The notes under the pieces: model-generated
Told to the model about the DNA's origin: nothing
The model's input: the letters and a program-made list of their open reading frames with translations, nothing else
Databases searched by the model: none
Shown here: positions 22,801 to 32,592 of the stretch, piece by piece
Position numbering within the stretch: position 1 is the first letter of the stretch
Layout: every line of letters begins with the position of its first letter
Position numbers and translations under genes: made by a program
Source of the DNA: Russula earlei
Taxonomy: Eukaryota > Basidiomycota > Agaricomycetes > Russulales > Russulaceae
DNA: 64,000 nucleotides
NCBI GenBank assembly: GCA_025769875.1
Contig: JAGFNK010000179.1
Span: forward strand, 1-64,000
Direction of reading: 5' to 3'

Positions 22801-25013
22801 CGTTTTCGCCAGACGGCACCCGGATTGTCTCTTGGTCTTTTGATGGCACAGTCCGGATGTGGGACACGAGTACTGGCGCCACCGTCAACACCCTCGAGGG
22901 CGACCAAGGTTGGGCCACAGCCGTCGCATTTTCGCCAGACGGCACCCGGATTGTCTCTGGGTCAAATGATGGCACAGTCCGGATGTGGGACACGAGTACT
23001 GGCACCACCGTCAACACCCTCGAGGGCCACCACGGTTCGGTCACAACCGTCGCGTTTTCTCCAGACAGCACCCGGATTGTCTCTTGGTCAAATGATGGCA
23101 CAGTCCGGATGTGGGACACGAGTACTGGCGCCACCGTCAACACCCTCGAAGGCCACCACGGTTCGGTCACAACCGTCGCGTTTTCTCCAGACAGCACTCG
23201 GATTGTCTCTGGGTCAAATGATGGCACAGTCCGGATGTGGGACATGAGTACTGGCGCCACCATCAACAGCCTCGAGGGCAACCAAGGTTGGGCCACAGCC
23301 GTCGCATTTTCGCCAGACGGCACCCGGATTGTCTTTTGGTCAAATGATGGCACAGTCCGGATGTGGGACACGAGTACTGGCGCCACCGTCAACACCCTCG
23401 AGGGCGACCAAGGTTGGGCCACAGCCGTCGCATTTTCGCCAGACGGCACCCGGATTGTCTCTGGGTCAGATGATGGCACACTCCGGATGTGGGACACGTG
23501 TACTGGCGCCACCGTCAACATACTCGAGGGCGACCAAGGTTGGGCCACAGCCGTCGCATTTTCACCAGACAGCACCCGGATTGTCTCTGGGTCAGATGAT
23601 GGCACAGTCCGGATGTGGGACACGAGTGCTGGCGCCACCGTCAACACTCTCGAGGGCCACCACGGTTCGGTCACAGCCGTCGCGTTTTCTCCAGACAGCA
23701 CCCGGATTGTCTCTGGGTCTTTTGATGGCACAGTCCGGATGTGGGACACGAGTGTTGGCGCCACCGTCAACACCCTCGAGGGCCACCACGGTTTGGTCAC
23801 AGCCGTCGCGTTTTCGCCAGACAGCACCCGGATTGTCTCTGGGTCTTTTGATGGCACAGTCCGGATGTGGGACACGAGTATTGGCGCCACCGTCAACACC
23901 CTCGTGGGCCAACACGGTTCGGTCACAGCCGTCGCGTTTTCGCCAGACGGCACCCGGATTGTCTCTGGGTCAAATGATGGCACAGTCCGGATGTGGGACA
24001 CGAGTACTGGCGCCACCGTCAACACCCTCGAGGGCCACCAAGATTTCGTCACAACCATCGCGTTTTCTCCAGACAGCACCCGGATTGTCTCTGGGTCAAA
24101 TGATGGCACAGTCCGGATGTGGGACACGAGTACTGGCGCCACCGTCAACACCCTCGAGGGCCACCAAGATTCGGTCACAACCATCGCGTTTTCTCCAGAC
24201 AGCACCCGGATTGTCTCTGGGTCAAATGATGGCACAGTCCGGATGTGGGACACGAGTACTGGCGCCACCGTCAACACCCTCGAGGGCCACCAAGATTCGG
24301 TCACAACCATCGCGTTTTCTCCAGACAGCACCTGGATTGTCTCTGGGTCTTTTGATGGCACAGTCCGGATGTGGGACATGAGTACTGGCGCCACCGTCAA
24401 CACCCTCGAGGGCCACCACTGTTCGGTCACAACCATCGCGTTTTCGCCAGACGGCACCCGGATTGTCTCTTGGTCTTTTGATGGCACAGTCCGGATGTGG
24501 GACACGAGTACTGGCGCCACCGTCAACACCCTCGAGGGCCAACACGGTTCGGTCACAGCCGTCGCATGTTCGCCAGACAGCACCCGGATTGTCTTTGGGT
24601 CTTTTGATGGCACAGTCCGGATGTGGGACACGAGTACTGGCGCCACCGTCAACACCCTCGAGGGCCACCAAGGTCTCATCTTCGCCGTCGCGTTTTCTCC
24701 AGATGGCACCCGGATTGTCTCTGGGTCAAATGATCGCACAGTCCGGATGTGGGACACGAGTACTGGCGCTGCCATCCAGACTCTCGAGAGCGACTGGATG
24801 TCAGTGCGTGCCATTGCAATGAATGGCTTGTATTGCAGTACCGATGGGTGGGTTTATAAAGCTCATGGAACCCATATCATCAGACTTTGTTGTGTCCCAG
24901 TGTCTTGCAGGCCACAGCGTCAAGATTCATACAAGTCTAGTCTAGTACTATGTTCACGAGATCGCACCGTTATCCTGCGCTTCCCACCCAGCCATTTATC
25001 GCATCTCTCTTAA
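19809..25013 (+). CDS. NACHT-WD40 NLR (STAND) protein with 17 near-identical WD40 repeats
   Basis: This is a fungal NOD-like receptor candidate. Exon 1 (19809-20006) opens MSKGLFSRSHKRAGNRDAEN and carries GLKLSLSVLKETADAIPP, typical of the N-terminal helical domain of fungal STAND proteins. Exon 2 is 20061-20197. Exon 3 starts at 20255 and includes TTRFFRSREDAASIQSHVQA. One or two tiny exons (near 20452-20487 and 20631-20661) are likely but uncertain. The next exon (about 20709-22356) leads through ARYNCSDERKRHACLEHTRE into the NACHT domain, with Walker A GGAGTGKST (about 20941-20967) and Walker B VIVLDALDECKDDD (about 21254-21295). A 35-nt intron (22357-22391) leads to the WD40 array. The protein ends ...RFPPSHLSHLS. 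Known relatives (Podospora HET-E/HET-D class) control nonself recognition and cell death; that role is inferred here. All parts look intact. Confidence 0.87.
22639..24780 (+). repeat. array of 17 tandem 126-bp WD40 repeats
   Basis: Seventeen consecutive 42-codon units run with no length change (17 x 126 = 2142 bp). An eighteenth, degenerate unit follows at 24781. The consensus contains FSPD(S/G)TRIVSGS, DGTVRMWDTSTGA and TVNTLEG. Most units differ from one another by only a handful of codons, which indicates recent amplification or continuing homogenisation. Counting L of LEG as 1, variation sits mainly at positions 4-7 (HHGS, HQDS, DQGW, NQGW, QHGS, HQGL and others), 8, 10, 11, 17 (S or G), 23 (G or W) and 25 (N, F, D or V). 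The rest is almost constant. Because the unit is a multiple of three with few stop triplets, long spurious antisense and shifted frames run through it. Confidence 0.93.
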
Positions 25014-26013
25014 GTGGGGATGGCATTTCAGTCGGTTTCCGACCCTGCGCCCTTACTTACATCAGAATTCTACTTATAATTACATTTCTTGCAAAAGAAA
25101 CGTCCATTTGAATTAACACAAGCAGCAAAGACACATCATCGTCACGAGAACGGAGGCGCACGGGATGATGGAGATACTTTTTCCGACCACGGCTGATGTC
25201 TCGTTTGTCGCTGACCTTACTCACACAGATAGACCGACAGGTGATGGAGCGATATCAATGTTTCCATTGGATAGCACTTGGGCGCTGGAGAGGTGGTACT
25301 TTGAATGTGAGAGCCATCTGTCACGCGATGGTGAAGGAATTATCAAAGTTGACACCGTTCCCTTTGCCACGGAGTTCAATGTGCAATCTTTGTGGCATGT
25401 ATTGCTGCACCCTGCATGGGGTCCTGCTGTCCGGTGGGCTGTTGCACAGCAAACAGGCAGAGCAACCCACCTTAGGGGTTGTGCTCATCAGTAAACTGGC
25501 AAATTAGATTCCAGGTTTCTGGAAACTTGAAACCCAGAAACTCGGAAACCTATACTGCTCAACTCAGATCATCAAAACCTTTACAGTACAAAGACAAGAA
25601 GGCAAATTTAAAAATGAAATGAAATGAAAGGGATGTATCTGAACGCTCCAGAGGAGTGTCGCCCCTCTGTCTGCAATATAACCGTTGGGACTTGCTTGTT
25701 AACAGAAAAGGAAAGGTGCACACGTGTTTTATGTCCTCTGTTACACTATAATCTGAAGTTTGAGGACCCGCCTTTCGTTTACGAGCCTGAGATTCCATCA
25801 CTGCAAACCTGAGAAGGACGGCGGCGGGAATTCACAAACTGAACCTCGGCGGCGGAAACGAATTAGACCTAAGCCCGGTGAATGGTACATTTGTCGGGAG
25901 GTCCACGCCAGATATAAACACAATCGGCCCACCGCCAAACGACACATGATGAGATTCCCATCACGCCGGCGCACCAGCAGGTCCTCGAACAAGACGCGCG
26001 CTGTCAAGATAGC
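25014..26013. other. intergenic region downstream of the NLR
   Basis: No recognisable gene is present. Short open frames at 25165-25494 and nearby show no family motif and no splice-linked continuation. A small A-rich tract with AAATGAAATG repeats lies at about 25600-25628. The region separates the NLR from the ZNHIT2-like relic, which is read from the other strand. Confidence 0.5.
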
Positions 26014-27370
26014 TCAACTATGCGCGCCGTTGCTCGTGGGTCGACAGGTGGAATTCGGTCCTTCCATCCTCTCAGCTCGAGTCGTGTCTTTACCCTTCAC
26101 CTTGCTCATGGTCGCTTCCTTCGCGAGCTTCATCGCCCGACGTTCCGCATCGGCCGCAAGGCTGCACAAAAGCGGCGCCCGTCCGCGGTGTACCTGCGCC
26201 GCATAGAACACGACTTTCGCCGCGGCGCGCGGAGCGCGAGGCTTGAACAGGGCATGCAGATCCGACAAAGCTCGCAGCGCCAGCGAGGGTTCGTCGTTTT
26301 CTACAACGAGCGGCGGGCGCAACAATGTGGGGGCCGCGTCGCGCAACAAGAAGCGCGCGAAAGCGGCAGATGTGATTGCGCCCCGCGCAAGTCTCGTCAA
26401 TGTCCTAGGGAGCGCGGACACGGTTCGACGGTGCGCCACGTACCGCGTCAAAGCGTGAAAATAAGTCCGTGGTCACAGACTCAGATTCCGGGGGAAGCGT
26501 GTCTTGTCATCCCGCACGTTAAGAAGAGGGTGCGAGACGAGATATGAGAGTACGAGCATCGGGCAAGGATGCAAGTGGGTACGCAGAAAGATGTCGCGAT
26601 GCGTACGCATATGCAATGCCCCACGCACAAGAGCCCAGGGAAAGCAAGGCATGTTGTGACTTACATTATGGCAACCAAGTTGTATGCCAGTAGGAAGGAC
26701 GGAGCGGATAGAGATATCGTCGGGGCTGCCAACAACGATTCCGGTATGACCATGAGATCCGAAAGTCGTGTAGCACCCGATACCGACGCATTAACCTGAG
26801 GTGCATTCGATGAGGTAACCCACCAGGGTGTAAGAATGTCGTCGGCAAGGTCCGGACTATTGAGAAGAGTCTTCGCCAGCTCAGAAGCAGGACTTGCTAC
26901 AACGGGCGCGCTCCTCTGAAGTCAGCACAGCCCATACTTTGTCCGCAGGGGCACTCTCTAACAAGAATTTGCCAAACCCACACCAGCATACCCAGACAGA
27001 ACTCACCAAGGTCGATGCCGGCCAACCGCCGCTCGAGGTTATCACATCATCGTCTGGATATGCAAAGGGGTCATCAAGGCCGCCCTCTTCGAACCGTTTA
27101 GGAAGATCCATCATGGCCTTTCGTTCCGCAGCAGATGTTGACGGTTCTGCGCGGATGTCAGACGCGAGTTGATCCCGGTAAAAATGGTCCTGAGCATTGC
27201 GAGTGCGTCTGCGGTAAATCCTTTATAAGTGCACTGCGAATATGAAGGTGGCTGTCATCGGATCCTCATGCCTCTGCGCAAAAACAAGACGGCGAGCAAT
27301 AAGAGTAGGTTGCACCGTGGACAAGAGTATCGGGAGAGCTGTCGACGACATCTGATGGCAGCACAAATAC
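26014..27370 (-). pseudogene. frameshifted ZNHIT2-like (HIT zinc finger) gene relic
   Basis: On the minus strand the pieces occur in the order found in ZNHIT2-type proteins: RRQLSRYSCPRCN (HIT-type zinc finger, about 27300-27345); FYRDQLASDIRAEPSTSAAE with ERKAMMDLPKRFEEGG and DPFAYPDDD; KVWAVLTSEERAR (about 26900-26940); SELAKTLLNSPDLADDIL followed by TPWW; and an alanine-rich C-terminal exon with LRALSDLHALFKPRA and KVVFYAAQV. The frame shifts at least three times: just after PRCNLL, in the T run before YRDQ, and between EERAR and VASPASEL. None of these falls at a plausible intron. The second half of the zinc finger (expected YCS..CF) is read only in a shifted frame. This looks like a dead copy of a gene that normally helps assemble R2TP and snRNP complexes. 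Sequencing error in homopolymers is the alternative. Confidence 0.6.
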
Positions 27371-27839
27371 AATTTGCCACTGCTCGTCCAGCTACGTACA
27401 TCCCGCAGAATGGAGGTTTTCCATCCAGGAAATCCGCCGCAGTCGCTTGGGCCGGGGTCAGGATCGACTGGGACGGGGTCATCAGACGAGACGAAGCAAA
27501 TGCTTTGAAGCTGACCAAGCCTTCAGTCACGTGAGCATGATACCTCCCAACAACCAACACAACCCACCTGGGGAGCAACGGGCTCTTCTCAAATTCCATG
27601 GCATAAACAAATAAGACAATACAACTAGTTGGTTAGCACGTAATGCAATAACTACTGACCGCCTCATGAAACATTTTCCTCTAGCTGTCCCTTACTCACG
27701 TTGTAAATAAGACCAGTCAAATTACTTCCCACAAACGATGCACAATGACCACTAAAGAAAATATTTATGGGAAAAAGCTTATCATTTGCTGGATCCAAGT
27801 ATTCACCCAGTGGTGAGTAGCAACAGAGACAGCAAAAGA

Positions 27840-28042
27840 AAAAGCAAGTAGTCCCCTGACGACACGAGCCAGTAGTGCAGCGGCAAGGTCATCATGTCCT
27901 CTGGTTGCAAGCAGAGCCAGAGGAGCGGGGGTGGCAAAAATTAGATAACCAGTAATGGGGGCGGTGCCCCCATAATAGTGGTTAAACTATTAAGAACAGA
28001 TACTACACTTGATCTAAGCCAAAAGGCCAGAGTGGTAAGGAT
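27840..28042 (-). ncRNA. U2 spliceosomal snRNA
   Basis: Read on the minus strand, the 5' portion contains GGCCTTTTGGCTTAGATCAA followed by GTGTAGTATCTGTTCTTAA, the near-invariant U2 5' domain including the GUAGUA branch-site recognition element. Next come a stem-loop built on AGTTTAACCACT and the GGGGGC/GCCCCC stem, and the Sm site ATCTAATTTTTGCC (about 27930-27945). A 3' hairpin made of CCTCTGG and CCAGAGG follows, then a further stem. The 5' end is placed at about 28042 (ATCCTTACCACTCTGGCC) and the 3' end at about 27840; both are estimates. U2 pairs with the intron branch point during splicing. It sits between the ZNHIT2 relic and the acyl-CoA synthetase paralogue, with its promoter probably in 28043-28210. 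Confidence 0.92.
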
Positions 28043-28218
28043 TTCGGTATCAAGGTGCATGGCTTTTATAGTTTAGGCCTCCGCGCACGGACCATGGAGG
28101 TACAATTACGGTGGTTCACAGCGCCGCGGGTTCCTCTGCCTCTACTCCCGACCGGGCCGAGTTCTCCCGCACAGGCGACGTCAGTCACGGGTTTTTAATT
28201 ACTAAATCCTAATCAGAT

Positions 28219-28269
28219 GCCTGCTTGTGAACCTGACCTGGGATGCGATCCGCCTCACCATCGGGAGGA
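28219..28269 (-). pseudogene. 51-bp stray copy of the 5' end of the mS23 gene
   Basis: This segment is the reverse complement of the bases around the start codon of the mS23 gene (about 35433-35478): the leader ATCCTCCCG, the ATG, and the first codons up to AAGCAGGC. A 5-bp tandem duplication (CCTGACCTGG instead of CCTGG) interrupts it. Nothing of the gene before or after is retained. It is a short rearrangement footprint lying upstream of U2 and downstream of the stop of the acyl-CoA synthetase paralogue. Confidence 0.8.
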
Positions 28270-28400
28270 CAAAAGCGGTGTTGACAGCGTCCGTCACGAC
28301 AAGGTATGGTTATATGTTACGTCAGCAGTTGACAAAAAACTTGTTCGCGACGGTAGGTGTATACAGTATTATACAAATAGCAAAGAGATCTATTTACGCT

Positions 28401-31079
28401 TTACAAGTGCGCTTTAGTGAAAGTCAGAGACCGCCGTTGCCTCGAGTTCATGGCCTTGTCACGAAGGACGCGTCTTAATAGCTTGCCGCTTGCGTTCTTT
28501 GGGATGGCGTCGATGAACTCGACGCCAGCTAACCTCTTATAAGGAGCTTTGTGATCTGATACGTGCTTTTTCCAGGAAAGCTTAATCACCGCACACGTCA
28601 CAAGTGCGAGAAACCATCGTACTTTCAATATCGAATCTTTGATCTTTGTCGCCTCCACCCCACTTTGTGCCGCCCTCCTAGCGGCATCCGCAGAAAGGAC
28701 GACGTATGCGAGAGGGACCTCCCCACTATAGTCGTCAGGGAATCCGACAACACAGACATCTATGATCTCAGGATATTGCAATAGATGACCTTCTATTTCA
28801 GCGGGGGCAACTTGAAAACCCCGAACCTTCAAGATTTCCTATATATATATATATATTGAATCCTTGAGCGTGAACAAGCGAAAGACGAGGGTGTACCTTG
28901 ACCCTATCGACGACGAACATGTCGTTATTCTTGTCTATAATAACTGTGTCTCCGGTGCGGATCCATCTAAGAAGCATTTTCAGCGTTGAGCCACCTCCAC
29001 CTCATCGGACAGGCGAACCTATCACCAATAAATGTTTCGGCAGTTCTGAGTCAAGGGAATCAGTGCGATAAAACTTGAGAAGAGGACAGACAACTTACGC
29101 CTTCTCGTTATTCAGATATCCCAGGGCTAAAGCAGGGGTATTGATACAAAGTTCTCCCGGCTCGCCAACTTTTGCAAGCGTCCCATCCTCTTTGAGGATG
29201 CGTGCTCGCACCCCCGGGATGAGTTGGCCGGCACTACCGTGCGTACCGATCTTCTGGGACAGTGGAAACATACAAACAGTCGTGGAAGTCTCGGTCATGC
29301 CTGAGGAAGAATTCAACGTCGAGAGACATGATTCATTAACCGGAGAACAGACCATAACCCTGTCCGATGTGAGCATTAGGTAGTATGCTCGTGAGAGTTT
29401 CGGTCAAATCTGCGGATAGGGGAGCAGCACCACAGAGCAACAATCGAACATGACTGAAGTCGTAATTTTTTGTCGCTGGGTGCTACAGAGGAGGTCAGGT
29501 TGCAGTCCCTGATCTGGGAGGGATGAAACCATCAACCTTGCAGAGCAATAAAACCATGGGAGGAACCATTCTACATTGGGGTCAATTGTCAGATCAGGAC
29601 AACGGGGTAATATGAGAACACACAAAAGATGTGTAGCTCCGTGTTTCTTAACGCTCTCCAAGAACTTGACAAATTCGAATCGGGGAACAACAACTATGCT
29701 TATCTACAGGACTGTAAATGAAACAAAAGAAAAATCATGAAGTCCATCCACGTACCCCACAAAACAAGAAAAAATGGAGCTTTATCCCTTGAATCAGCGA
29801 ACGACCTCATTCGTGGATTGAAATGGACGTTACGTTGACGATCAGGCCGTAGATGTCTAGCGACCATGGTCAGCGACTCTGACGTTCCCAATCAATCTTG
29901 TACTCACGATAGAATGGTAACACTGTACGCGGGACGCTTAGTTCATACTGTCACCTCTTAAATCATAACGTGTGCTCACGCGCCAAAGCAATATCGCCCT
30001 GCCGAATCCTTCTACTCTCAAGTGGGACACTATCGTCATTGATTTTCCAGCAGGTGGCCATCTGGACGATGTTTGCAATAGGCGCGTAGTGGGGTATCTC
30101 GACCGCCTGCCGTTCGAACAAAAGCATATCGTCAACCCGTTTCTTGTCGTGGGGCAGATTACCGACCTTTGGTTTCCCTGTTGTGCCACTGGAGAAACTC
30201 AAGAACGCAACTTTCGTCTTCCCTTCACCAGGACTCAGCCGTCGTTCCACAAAATTCGGTCGATGAGCGAGCCCATAATCGATCAGTTGATCCAGATCGG
30301 GTGCTACGGTGCTTGACACCGGCCCATGGATGGCACCGATTGGAATGACGTGATGCGGCGGTATGCCCACTTGTTGAGCAGCGACAAGGGCTCTTTCCAG
30401 TACGTCCGGATGGACCACGAGGACGGCCGCTTTAGCCGCGGAAACCTGAAAAGCGAGTTCTTCGGGAGTGTACGATGGGTTTGCCCCGCTGATCAAGAAA
30501 TCAATCAAGAAAACAGAAGATCGCAAGAGATGGTACGAACGTCACAATGGCTCCCAGCCTGTGTACGGCCCAGATAATCGTCGGGTAATCTGAGGTACAT
30601 TATGATAAGATTTCCCCGGACAGATTGGAGATACGCACCGACGTGGTTCGGGCTATATATGCACACTGGGGGCAGGAATGGTCTGTATGGGGATGAGATA
30701 GACTAGGGCCCACTGCCACGTACCAACGTCATTCTCCGCTGAGGCGATCAGTGAGCCGGAAAAAACCGGAATTTGCAAACGCGGAACGTACCAATGGCCC
30801 ACTTTAAGCTCAACGCGTTTGCAAGGCCAGAAACTCGGGATTGTATCTGTAAAGGATGTTCGAACGTTCAAGAAGCGGGCAAAGGTGAAACAATGGAAAG
30901 GGGGGAACCACCTCTTTATATCCAACCTTACGTCCCGTGGCATCCTCGATGAGCCACGGCGTGCCTTGAGGACGACGACTTGGCCTGCATCCATGGGTCG
31001 AGTCGAGGATGAATTGAGGGAGGGTGAGGTCGTCTGGTATGTAGGGAAGTGGGCCCAAGGGTGAGACGAATTCCGTCAT
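28401..31079 (-). CDS. acyl-CoA synthetase / 4-coumarate-CoA ligase-like enzyme, paralogue 2
   Basis: This is a paralogue of the gene at 6581-9237, with the same exon plan. It starts at the ATG at 31079 (MTEFVSPLGPLPYIPDDLTL); an upstream in-frame ATG at 31133 is possible but is not matched by the paralogue. Features in order: SGANPSYTPEELAFQVSAAK, SFSSGTTGKPK (the ATP-binding loop), HIYGLIVN on a tiny exon, ISIVVVPRFEFVKFLESVKK, then GQGY joined across an intron to [28 protein letters not shown] hinge residues, and the catalytic lysine in KNASGKLLRR. A TA microsatellite lies inside an intron at 28840-28855. All inferred junctions keep the frame. The C-terminus is ...TKAHL; AHL fits the loose PTS1 consensus, which suggests peroxisomal location, unlike paralogue 1. 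The substrate is unknown. Confidence 0.82.
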
Positions 31080-31572
31080 GGTGGTGGAAGAAGAAGGGTG
31101 TCTTGTCTCTTGAGAGGGGGAAGAATAAGACATTTGCACTGACGACTTCTCCTGAATATATTCGAACCGAATGACGCGACCGATCCCGCTACCCGGTCGG
31201 GGACCTGACCTGACTGTGACAAATACAACGCCGGCGTCGGCTGGTCGTGGAGGAATAGAAGTTTGGTAACTCTAAGATGTAAAGCGATCAACGCAGTCGG
31301 ATGGATAGAATAGGAATAGGAATTGGAAGTATGCTACCGGGATATGTAGCGCTAGCCGTCTTTGACCACACATCTCTCCCAGTCGTTCACGACGTTCACA
31401 CAATGTTGCGGTCCAAAAACGCCACCGCCACACTCGTGACCATGACCATGTCAGGAGTTTCCAAGATCCGATGTTCTTTTAATTCAATCGTAGCCGACTC
31501 TGTACATAATAAACACTCGCCCGCGTCACTACGTGTGCACGAGTGCGTAAACTTTTATAAAATAGATAGAGG
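31080..31572. promoter_or_regulatory. promoter region of the acyl-CoA synthetase paralogue and 3' flank of the BCL7-like gene
   Basis: No coding exon is recognisable. The stretch immediately right of 31079 should hold the promoter and leader of the minus-strand acyl-CoA synthetase gene. The part nearer 31572 should be the 3' untranslated region of the minus-strand gene ending at 31573. No specific binding site could be assigned. Confidence 0.45.
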
Positions 31573-32306
31573 CTACGAAGGCTCCATCATGAACGGATCA
31601 TCATCCGGTAAAGTCGCATTGAGGACGATGTCTGCGCCGAGGATGCCGTCAGCAGCCTGCAGTCGTTGCGTCAGGTCGTCGGCCGCCTCAAACGCGGTCC
31701 CGTCTGGTCCGAGCTGCGACAAATCCAGATCCACGAGGTCCGTCGCGCCCAGAGGGCCCGCCACGTCCACCACCTGGCCCGCGAGCCCGTCCTCCACCAG
31801 ACCCTGCAGCGCGCCGCCGAGCCCGTCGTCCCCTTCTTCTTCCGAAGCGAGAGGCGGGCCGAACGATATCGACAGCGGATGGGGCTTCGGCGACGGGACT
31901 TTGGACGGCAGCTCTTCCTTTGGAAGGATGGGCTCGGACGCGTCCCGCGACATCGCCTCGGGTGGGACGGACTGCGTGGCGTCCTCCTGCTCCACGTCGT
32001 CATCGCCCTCGGCTACCTCGGGCTCATCGGGGAGAGGCGCCAGAGGCTCATTGACGTCCCCTTCGTCGTCGCTGAATTGCTGTCACCGACCCCGCATCGT
32101 CATAATTGTGTATCTGCGCCATCGCGGCTCGCACCCACCTGCACTTTGTCCGTTTTGACCCATTTGAGTACCTTGAGGGTGGACCCCGGTGCGGCCTTTT
32201 CGGGTATAACCCAGACCTTCTCCCAACATGGCACCGGCTGCATGAGCTGACGGCGAGCTGCCTCTGTAGTGGCAGTACTGATGCCTATTCTGCGTCGTAA
32301 AGCCAT
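31573..32306 (-). CDS. conserved acidic nuclear-type protein, possibly BCL7-like
   Basis: Two exons join cleanly. The first (32306 to about 32115) encodes MALRRRIGISTATTEAARRQ and PCWEKVWVIPEKAAPGSTLK followed by VLKWVKTDKVQ. A GTGGGT...GACAG intron then leads to QFSDDEGDVNEPLAPLPDEP and an acidic, proline-rich tail ending GADIVLNATLPDDDPFMMEPS. The N-terminal WEK.WV...LK..KWV pattern resembles the short BCL7 motif (W-E-K-K-W-V ... I-Y-K-W-V-P), whose proteins are SWI/SNF subunits in animals. This link rests on a short motif only and is weak. The gene itself is well supported by frame, codon use and splice sites. It lies head to tail with MED7, about 290 bp apart. Confidence 0.72.
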
Positions 32307-32592
32307 TTTTTGAGTGGTAGCTTGACAATGGCGCAGGTGCGGTACTTGTTGCGTCTTGACGTGACGGCGGCGTTGAGGCGCGCGTGGAACGGTTATCTTT
32401 AGGTAGCGTGACTTTGACCTTCCTTAATCGGTCACTTCAACCCTGTTGGCGACAAGTGGCTCTACAAATGTAAAAATTCTACAAGACATGCCCCCTAAGC
32501 TGCTCATAGTTCCTCCGCCCAACGAACAACTTCCTCCACGGGTAGCAAAGGGAACGGCGATTTCTGTGAAAGGGCAGAGATGTGATGTGACA

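Noticed and set aside
22517..24814. 765-codon open frame on the minus strand through the WD40 array
   Set aside because: It is a by-product of the 126-bp repeat: a unit length divisible by three with no antisense stop keeps the frame open. Several other shifted frames (22603-23247, 23329-24381, 24222-24671) arise the same way. The plus-strand product is a clear WD40 protein.
26020..26547. Plus-strand open frame opposite the ZNHIT2-like C-terminal exon
   Set aside because: The arginine-rich translation has no family pattern, whereas the minus strand carries the ordered ZNHIT2-like blocks.
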